From assembly GCA_900764755.1 (NCBI GenBank), contig CAAFPE010000118.1, positions 1-17,948 on the forward strand: 17,948 nucleotides of DNA, read 5' to 3'. Origin of the DNA: an uncultured Oscillospiraceae bacterium. GTDB lineage: Bacteria; Bacillota; Clostridia; Oscillospirales; Oscillospiraceae. Both the position numbers and the translations under genes were made by a program. Within the stretch, counting starts at the first letter, position 1, and every line of letters begins with the position of its first letter. This document shows, one piece after another, positions 13,391 to 17,948 of this stretch. A model generated the notes under the pieces. The model was given only the letters and a program-made list of their open reading frames with translations. It was not told the DNA's origin and made no database searches.

Positions 13391-13899
13391 AGATCTCATG
13401 GCCCAAGGGAATGGAGCGGTGGAAGGCGGTCCTGGACCGCTACCGGTATGCACTGCTGGTGGCTGCGGCGGGAGCGCTCCTGCTGATGCTCCCCACGGGG
13501 GAGTCCCGGCCCCCGGCGGAGGAGGAGCAGGCGGAGCGGGAGGTGTTTTTCCAGCTGGAGGAGCTGGAGGAGAAGCTGGCCCGCACCCTGTCCGGCATCC
13601 GAGGGGCGGGGGAGACAGAGGTCATGCTGACCCTGAAGAGCGGCAGTCGGCAGGTCCTGGCCCAGGATACCCAGAGCAGGGGAGAGGGGGAACGCAGCGT
13701 CTCCACTGTGACCCTGGGGCGTGGCTCAGGCAGTCAGGAGGTGGTCCCACTCCAGACCGTGGCCCCCCAGTTCCGGGGGGCGCTGGTGGTGTGCGCCGGC
13801 GGGGACGACCCGGGGGTGCGGCTCCAGGTGATCCGGGCGGTGTCCGCCCTGACGGGGCTGGGCAGCGACTGCATCACCGTCTGTCAGGGCGGCCCATAG
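13387..13899 (+). CDS. spoIIIAG: Stage III sporulation protein AG
   Basis: 170 residues. Short cytoplasmic start, one membrane helix (about residues 22-36), then an intermembrane-space domain; SpoIIIAG homologues assemble into a large ring. Recognisable family segment: LEEKLARTLSGIRGAGETEVMLTL. Start is GTG at 13387, overlapping the spoIIIAF stop (GTGA), with GAGGAGGAG a few bases upstream. The C-terminus, ITVCQGGP, ends 89 nt before spoIIIAH, the widest gap in the operon. Confidence 0.95.
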   Translation: MKISWPKGMERWKAVLDRYRYALLVAAAGALLLMLPTGESRPPAEEEQAEREVFFQLEELEEKLARTLSGIRGAGETEVMLTLKSGSRQVLAQDTQSRGEGERSVSTVTLGRGSGSQEVVPLQTVAPQFRGALVVCAGGDDPGVRLQVIRAVSALTGLGSDCITVCQGGP

Positions 13900-13907
13900 G
13901 GAGGACT

Positions 13908-13924
13908 GCCGCCGGAGGGGCGGC
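13908..13924 (+). other. Short hairpin with GGAGG loop between spoIIIAG and spoIIIAH
   Basis: Perfect 6-bp stem GCCGCC/GGCGGC with GGAGG in the loop, 9 nt after the spoIIIAG stop. There is no T-tract, so it is not a terminator; it could protect a 3' end or modulate spoIIIAH output. Confidence 0.4.
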
Positions 13925-13988
13925 TTAGGAAAGCAGGAACCAAGGGAACAAAATATCAGTGAAATGGAAGAATGGGAGGAGTTCAGCC

Positions 13989-14594
13989 ATGAAAACGAAG
14001 GGAAAAGGTCTGTCTCAGCTGTGGAAGCGGAATATGGTGGTGGCGGCCATCGCGGTATTCGTGTGCGCGGCGGTCTATCTGAACTGGAACTATGAACAGG
14101 AGGTGGGCAAGACCCTGGGTGAGTCCGCCATGGTGGGGAAGGAGGATCCGCTGGTGAACGGCGGTGACTCCTCCTCAGAGCCGGACGGGAGCGGCCGGAC
14201 GGAGCAGACTGACGGCAGCGGAACGGCCGCCACGGGCGGGAGTTATTTTGACACCGCGCGCCTCAACCGCCAGCAGTCCCGGGACAGCGCCCTGGCCCTG
14301 CTCCAGGAGGCCGCCGGGAAGGAGGCGGCAGACCAGACCCTGAAGGATGAGGCCAACGCCAGCATCCAGACCATGGCGGACTACACCGTGACAGAGGCCC
14401 AGATCGAAAATCTGGTCATTGCCAAGGGCTATACAGACTGTGTGGCTTTCATCGGGGAGAACGCTCTCAGCCTGGCGGTAGCCGCTCCGGAGGGCGGACT
14501 GACCGATGCGGACACGGCGCGGATCGTGGATGTGGTCAACCAGACGGCGGGCTTCTCGGCGGATCAGGTGAAGATCATCGCGGTGGAGGAGTGA
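13989..14594 (+). CDS. spoIIIAH: Stage III sporulation protein AH
   Basis: 201 residues. Single membrane helix (about 15-31, VVAAIAVFVCAAVYLNW), a low-complexity Ser/Gly/Asp/Thr linker (about 50-85), and a YscJ/FliF-like ring-building domain that in homologues binds SpoIIQ across the intermembrane space. The helical YFDTARLNRQQSRD and the C-terminal VVNQTAGFSADQVKIIAVEE fit the family. I use ATG 13989 because GGAGGAG lies 7 nt upstream; an in-frame GTG at 13959 has no ribosome site. Last gene of the operon. Confidence 0.95.
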   Translation: MKTKGKGLSQLWKRNMVVAAIAVFVCAAVYLNWNYEQEVGKTLGESAMVGKEDPLVNGGDSSSEPDGSGRTEQTDGSGTAATGGSYFDTARLNRQQSRDSALALLQEAAGKEAADQTLKDEANASIQTMADYTVTEAQIENLVIAKGYTDCVAFIGENALSLAVAAPEGGLTDADTARIVDVVNQTAGFSADQVKIIAVEE

Positions 14595-14612
14595 GGCCAA
14601 CGGGCCGGAGAT

Positions 14613-14664
14613 AACAGAGCGCCAGCTTGTCGAAAAAGCCGTTTCGACAAGCTGGCGCTCTGTT
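14613..14664. repeat. Perfect 23-bp inverted repeat after spoIIIAH
   Basis: Left arm 14613-14635, 6-nt loop, right arm 14642-14664, with no mismatch. It starts 18 nt after the spoIIIAH stop. Neither strand has a T-run directly after it, so it is not a standard intrinsic terminator, although such a strong stem may end transcripts or block 3' exonucleases. The perfect pairing suggests a dispersed palindromic repeat. Confidence 0.8.
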
Positions 14665-14701
14665 GAGCACGTTAAAAAATGGAGGGCAACAGCCTCAGCG
14701 C

Positions 14702-14726
14702 CCCGGAGAAGCGGTACTTCTCCGGG
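14702..14726. repeat. Second palindrome in the spoIIIAH/gltS convergent region
   Basis: Perfect 10-bp stem CCCGGAGAAG/CTTCTCCGGG with a 5-nt loop. No adjacent T-tract on either strand. The rest of 14665-14839 has no credible gene; frames on both strands lack ribosome sites and run into gltS or spoIIIAH antisense. Confidence 0.6.
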
Positions 14727-14839
14727 TTCTGCACTCGCTTGTGCTCTGAAGTGTTTTTCAAGTTCTGCTTTGTAAAGTTCCGCTCCTTCAGTAGTTTGGA
14801 GAGGGCTTTGGAAGCGAATGTGGTGGCAGCAGCTCTCTG

Positions 14840-16042
14840 TCAGGCGAGGCCAAAGAGGCGGCACAGAGGCACAGCGATCACGGAGCAGAAGATGGGGTTG
14901 AAAATATCAAGCACCAGCAGGCCGAAGGGAGGATATACGACCCAGCCTACGTTGGAAAAGCCGTGCTCCGCCATGACGGCCTTTTCATTGGCCATGGTGT
15001 TGGGTCCGTTGCCCAGCCCCATACCGATATGACCCGCGGCGATCACCGCCGCGTCATAGTTCCGGCCACAGGTGCGGAAGGTGATGAAGTAGGCCCACAG
15101 GCAGGTGAAGATGACCTGGGCGGCAAAGATGAGCACGAAGGGCCCGAATGCGCCTGCCAGCTTGGTGACATCAATGGTCATCATGGTCATGCCCAGAAAG
15201 ATCTCGAGGCACAGATCGCCGAACGCGTCCAACTCCTCGGGCCGGACCTTCACATGGACGGCATCCAAAATGTTGCGGACGATCACGCCGCCGATCATAC
15301 AGCCGATGAAGTAGGGGAATTCGATATAGGGGATCCTGCCGGCCAGAATGGCGATATAGGAGCCCAATCCGGCGGATACGATGATGAGACATACGCTGCT
15401 CAGGAGAGACTTCCCGTTCAGCGGGACGACGGCTTCGGTTTCAGCCTCGTCCGTCCGCGCCGTTCCGTGCAGATGGTAGCGCTTGATCAGCGCCCGGGCC
15501 ACCGGCCCGCCGCACAGGCTGGCAAATACCATGCCGAAGGTGGCGCACATAACGGCCAGCACCACGGCATTTTCCGCACCCAGCGCCTCATAGGAGGGGG
15601 CGATGGCACTGGAGGTGCCTACGCCGCCCATCAGGGACAGAGAACCCAGACCCAGGCCGTGGAGGGGGTGCATCCCCAGCAGAACAGCCAGAGCCACGCC
15701 CAGGATGTCCTGGCCCAGGATCAGTCCAATGGTGGTAATGGTGATCCCGATGCACACCTTACCGCCCTTTTTGATCAGGGCCCAGGATGCGGTCAAACCG
15801 ACCCCTGTGAAGAAAATGTCCATGAACCACTCCTTCAGAACAGCGACCTCAAAGTGGACGGACAGCAGGCCGGCGCTCCGCAGGACCCCGAGGATGAAGC
15901 TGACCATCAGGCCGGCCACGATCACGCCGGGGATACAATAGGTCTGAAAAAATTTGACCCGTTTTACAATGCCACGGCCCACCATGGCCACGAGGGCGGC
16001 CAGAGCGGCGCTCTGCATCACATCAAAGCTGACTTCCAGCAT
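14840..16042 (-). CDS. Sodium/glutamate symporter family protein (GltS-like)
   Basis: 400 residues, about ten or more membrane segments. GltS-family (ESS) carrier expected to import glutamate with sodium. The two-fold repeat is visible: LMGGVGTSSAIAPSYEALG (about residues 138-155) and AAGHIGMGLGNGPNTMANEKAVM near residue 350, each a glycine-rich re-entrant loop. In E. coli GltS the first loop reads GGHGT; here it is GGVGT, so specificity may differ. A hydrophilic loop (TARTDEAETEAVV) separates the halves. ATG 16042 has AAGGAGG upstream at a slightly long spacing of 11 nt; upstream in-frame starts translate the leader and are rejected. Monocistronic, divergent from argG and convergent with spoIIIA. 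Confidence 0.88.
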   Translation of the reverse strand: MLEVSFDVMQSAALAALVAMVGRGIVKRVKFFQTYCIPGVIVAGLMVSFILGVLRSAGLLSVHFEVAVLKEWFMDIFFTGVGLTASWALIKKGGKVCIGITITTIGLILGQDILGVALAVLLGMHPLHGLGLGSLSLMGGVGTSSAIAPSYEALGAENAVVLAVMCATFGMVFASLCGGPVARALIKRYHLHGTARTDEAETEAVVPLNGKSLLSSVCLIIVSAGLGSYIAILAGRIPYIEFPYFIGCMIGGVIVRNILDAVHVKVRPEELDAFGDLCLEIFLGMTMMTIDVTKLAGAFGPFVLIFAAQVIFTCLWAYFITFRTCGRNYDAAVIAAGHIGMGLGNGPNTMANEKAVMAEHGFSNVGWVVYPPFGLLVLDIFNPIFCSVIAVPLCRLFGLA

Positions 16043-16082
16043 ATCAAAAATGACCTCCTTCAACGATTTCACACACATTGGT

Positions 16083-16118
16083 ACAGCGGCGCATCTGCGC
16101 TGCACGCCCGGCCGCTGT
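16083..16118 (-). promoter_or_regulatory. Hairpin in the gltS-like leader
   Basis: An 8-bp perfect stem ACAGCGGC/GCCGCTGT lies in the roughly 145-nt leader, about 40 nt before the start codon. No T-tract follows and no known riboswitch is recognised. Confidence 0.4.
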
Positions 16119-16193
16119 GGATGGGGGTGACAGAGCCGGGGCAGGGAAGGACTCCATGACATCATCCAAACGCCCCGATTTCTGACGCGGTAG

Positions 16194-16221
16194 ATTATAC
16201 CATGGTTCGACAGGAACACAA
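16194..16221 (-). promoter_or_regulatory. Promoter of the gltS-like gene
   Basis: Minus strand TTGTGT (16221-16216), 16 nt, TATAAT (16199-16194) preceded by TGG (extended -10), the same layout as the ymfF-unit promoter. Predicted start near 16187. Confidence 0.65.
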
Positions 16222-16343
16222 GAATCTGCGCTGTTAAGATTTTGATCCTTGATATAAAGATTCTGTTATAGTTTACCCGGAAATTTACATTTGCTGCCGT
16301 ACTGAAAAAAGGAGCGGAAAAGCGGACGCAGAGGGCACGGGGG

Positions 16344-16388
16344 TGAATATATTTTTGCAATATTCAAAATCCTATTCATATTTATTCA
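16344..16388. promoter_or_regulatory. Possible ArgR binding region upstream of argG
   Basis: Four ArgR-like half-sites in 45 bp of A/T-rich DNA: TGAATA at 16344-16349 and TATTCA at 16361-16366, 16373-16378 and 16383-16388. They lie 30-75 bp upstream of the argG -10. The arrangement is not a canonical 18-bp ARG box, so the assignment is tentative. Confidence 0.35.
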
Positions 16389-16418
16389 AATTTTACGGAA
16401 GAAAACCAAAGTGATAAG

Positions 16419-16424
16419 TATAAT
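16419..16424 (+). promoter_or_regulatory. -10 element of the probable argG promoter
   Basis: TATAAT at 16419-16424; no good -35 hexamer at 16-18 nt upstream, so activation or another element may be needed. The 100-nt leader that follows holds a hairpin (GGCGG..CCGCC with CCCG/CGGG inside, about 16484-16513) ending shortly before the argG ribosome site. Confidence 0.45.
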
Positions 16425-16531
16425 TATGCAAAACAGCTCTTGCAATTCCATCCAAAGAGTGGTAGACTGTCCCCAATGAAACGCGGCGGCCCCGTGACCG
16501 GGAGTTCCGCCCAATTTTGGAGGGAAACGAA

Positions 16532-17746
16532 ATGTCTGAAATCAAGAAAGTTGTGCTGGCCTATTCCGGCGGCCTGGATACGTCCATCATCATCCCCTGG
16601 CTGAAGGAGAACTACAATAACCCGGAGATCATCGCGGTCTCCGCCGACGTGGGGCAGGGGGACGAGCTGGACGGCCTGGAGGAGAAGGCCATCAAGACCG
16701 GCGCTTCCAAGCTGTACATCGAAGATCTGACCGATGAGATGGTGGACGAGGTCATCATCCCCTCCATGATGATGGGGGCCAAGTACGAGGACTATCTGCT
16801 GGGCACCGCCTTCGCCCGGCCCATCATCGGCAAGCGGCTGGTGGAGATCGCCAAGAAGGAGGGAGCTGACGCCATCTGCCACGGCTGTACCGGAAAGGGC
16901 AACGACCAGGTGCGGTTCGAGCTGGCCATCAAGCGCTTTGCCCCCGAGATGAAGATCATTGCCCCCTGGCGGGAGTGGGACATCAAGGGCCGGGACGAGG
17001 AGATCGACTATGCCGAGGCCCACAATGTCCCCCTGAAGATCAGCCGGGAGACCAATTACTCCAAGGACAAGAACCTGTGGCATCTGTCCCACGAGGGCCT
17101 GGATCTGGAGGACCCCGCCAACGAGCCCCAGTACGACAAGCCCGGCTTCCTGGAGATGGGCGTGTCCCCCGCCATGGCCCCCGATGCTCCCACTTATGTC
17201 ACTCTGGACTTTGAGAAGGGCTGGCCTGTGGCCATTGACGGGGAGAAGATGAAGGCCAGCGACATCATCCGCAAGCTGAACAAGCTGGGCGGCGAGAACG
17301 GCATCGGCCTGCTGGACATCGTGGAGAACCGGCTGGTGGGCATGAAGGACCGGGGCGTGTACGAGACTCCGGGCGGCACCATCCTCTACCGGGCCCACGA
17401 GGTGCTGGAGCAGATCACCATTGACAAGGACACCAAGCACATGAAGACCAAGCTGGCGGTGGACTTCGCCGACCTGATCTACAACGGCAAGTGGTTCACC
17501 CCCCTGCGGGAGGCCCTCACCGCCTTCGCCGTGGATACCCAGAAGCACGTTACCGGCACGGTGAAGCTGAAACTCTATAAGGGCAATATCATTACCGCCG
17601 CCATCACCTCTCCCGAGACACTGTATTCTGAGAATCTGGTCACCTTTGAGGAGAGCGACTACGACCAGAAGGACTCCCAGGGCTTCATCAACCTGTGGGG
17701 CCTTCCCGATAAGGTGCAGGCTCTGAGGGAGCAGGGGAAACTCTGA
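16532..17746 (+). CDS. argG: Argininosuccinate synthase
   Basis: 404 residues, full length. ArgG joins citrulline and aspartate with ATP to give argininosuccinate, the penultimate step of arginine synthesis. The N-type ATP pyrophosphatase P-loop AYSGGLDTS is at residues 10-18; other signatures are ADVGQGDEL, GCTGKGNDQVRFE and SRETNYSKDKNLWHLS. ATG at 16532 follows GGAGGG at 8 nt. No argH is visible before the window ends. Oddity: the last ten codons are repeated downstream at 17871-17900 with only synonymous differences. Confidence 0.97.
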   Translation: MSEIKKVVLAYSGGLDTSIIIPWLKENYNNPEIIAVSADVGQGDELDGLEEKAIKTGASKLYIEDLTDEMVDEVIIPSMMMGAKYEDYLLGTAFARPIIGKRLVEIAKKEGADAICHGCTGKGNDQVRFELAIKRFAPEMKIIAPWREWDIKGRDEEIDYAEAHNVPLKISRETNYSKDKNLWHLSHEGLDLEDPANEPQYDKPGFLEMGVSPAMAPDAPTYVTLDFEKGWPVAIDGEKMKASDIIRKLNKLGGENGIGLLDIVENRLVGMKDRGVYETPGGTILYRAHEVLEQITIDKDTKHMKTKLAVDFADLIYNGKWFTPLREALTAFAVDTQKHVTGTVKLKLYKGNIITAAITSPETLYSENLVTFEESDYDQKDSQGFINLWGLPDKVQALREQGKL

Positions 17747-17900
17747 GATCTGCCCAAGGCCCCCACAAAAGCCCAGCGAAGCGGGTTTTGTGGGGAAAGG
17801 AGGAGCGACGGAGTGAGTGAGCTTTTCGCCGCAAGGCAGAAGCGAACGATACGAAGTCCGCGACGACGCGGTGCAGGCTCTGAGAGAGCAGGGAAAGCTG
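17714..17900 (+). repeat. Duplicated argG 3' end flanking a 127-bp non-coding insert
   Basis: Copy 1 is 17714-17743 (the last ten sense codons of argG) and copy 2 is 17871-17900. They match at 26 of 30 bases, and all four differences fall in third codon positions and keep the peptide VQALREQGKL. Copy 2 continues in frame without a stop to the window end (NEASQVGRG...). The unit between starts is 157 bp. Confidence 0.75.
17761..17795 (+). terminator. Strong hairpin after argG
   Basis: CCCCACAAAA (17761-17770) pairs perfectly with TTTTGTGGGG (17786-17795); an inner CCC/GGG pairing follows a bulged G, with an 8-nt loop. It lies 14 nt after the argG stop. The T's are inside the stem and no T-run follows, so it may be a terminator or a repeat-type palindrome. 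Confidence 0.5.
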
Positions 17901-17919
17901 AACGAAGCATCACAAGTAG

Positions 17920-17939
17920 GGCGGGGGCTTGCCCCCGCC
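17920..17939. repeat. G/C palindrome at the right edge
   Basis: Perfect 9-bp stem GGCGGGGGC/GCCCCCGCC with a 2-nt loop, followed by GCTCTTATC. It resembles short dispersed G/C palindromes between genes in related G+C-rich Clostridia; that is from memory, not a search. Confidence 0.5.
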
Positions 17940-17948
17940 GCTCTTATC

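Noticed and set aside
14175..14864. 229-codon minus-strand frame between gltS and spoIIIAH
   Set aside because: Reads through two palindromes and then antisense to spoIIIAH; no ribosome site and no known domain. Considered as a hidden gene in the 245-bp gap but not supported.
14679..15032. 117-codon plus-strand frame after spoIIIAH
   Set aside because: Its second half is antisense to gltS; the first half has no conserved features.
14963..16159. 398-codon plus-strand frame over the gltS-like gene
   Set aside because: Antisense to a well-conserved carrier; composition (His/Gln/Gly-rich) is typical of a shadow frame.
16425..16531. argG leader considered as a T-box or other riboswitch
   Set aside because: No T-box sequence, no terminator/antiterminator pair with T-tract and no known aptamer core; only a modest hairpin.
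16517..16531. Upstream TTG start for argG adding five residues
   Set aside because: It would place the start inside the Shine-Dalgarno sequence; ATG 16532 fits family N-termini and has proper spacing.
1..17948. Search for CRISPR arrays, IS elements, phage genes, tRNA or rRNA
   Set aside because: No regularly spaced repeats, transposase or integrase motifs, or RNA-gene sequence recognised on either strand.

Overview
The window is a G+C-rich stretch of chromosome from a spore-forming member of the Clostridia. A complete spoIIIAA-AH sporulation operon, a TPP-riboswitch thiSFGHE operon and an Asp23/Gls24 gene are all typical of Firmicutes. The G+C content and the protein sequences resemble gut Oscillospiraceae (Flavonifractor/Lawsonibacter-like); that placement is inferred from sequence character alone, without a search. 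Coding density is high. The strong third-position G+C bias produces many long antisense shadow frames, which were discarded.

Layout. 1-3660, minus strand: a thiamine thiazole operon, thiS-thiF-thiG-thiH-thiE (thiE runs off the left edge), read from one sigma-A-like promoter through two consecutive TPP riboswitch/terminator modules. 3736-3841, plus strand: a promoter followed about 70 nt later by an intrinsic terminator, with no gene between, a candidate small RNA. 3878-8458, minus strand: a four-gene unit encoding two M16 peptidase-family proteins (YmfF-like and YmfH-like), lgt and folD. 8509-9028, plus: an Asp23/Gls24 gene with clear promoter and terminator. 9060-9709, minus: a small membrane protein (DUF3796-like) and a 65-residue Xre repressor, with three similar dyads around their promoter. 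9732-14594, plus: spoIIIAA-AH behind a sigma-E-like promoter. 14595-14839: a convergent intergenic region with two strong palindromes. 14840-16221, minus: a GltS-family sodium/glutamate symporter. 16344-17746, plus: argG with possible ArgR half-sites upstream. 17747-17948: non-coding palindromes and a second copy of the last 30 coding bases of argG.

How the parts work together. ThiS carries the sulfur activated by ThiF; ThiH makes dehydroglycine from tyrosine; ThiG builds the thiazole; ThiE-family proteins act on the last steps. TPP shuts the operon at two successive points. The spoIIIA products form the channel between mother cell and forespore. Lgt lipidates prolipoproteins and FolD interconverts one-carbon folates. 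The divergent gltS/argG pair joins glutamate transport to arginine synthesis. No phage, IS element, CRISPR array, tRNA or rRNA was recognised. The least expected items are the orphan promoter-terminator pair at 3736-3841, the tandem TPP switches, and the synonymously diverged duplicate of the argG 3' end.
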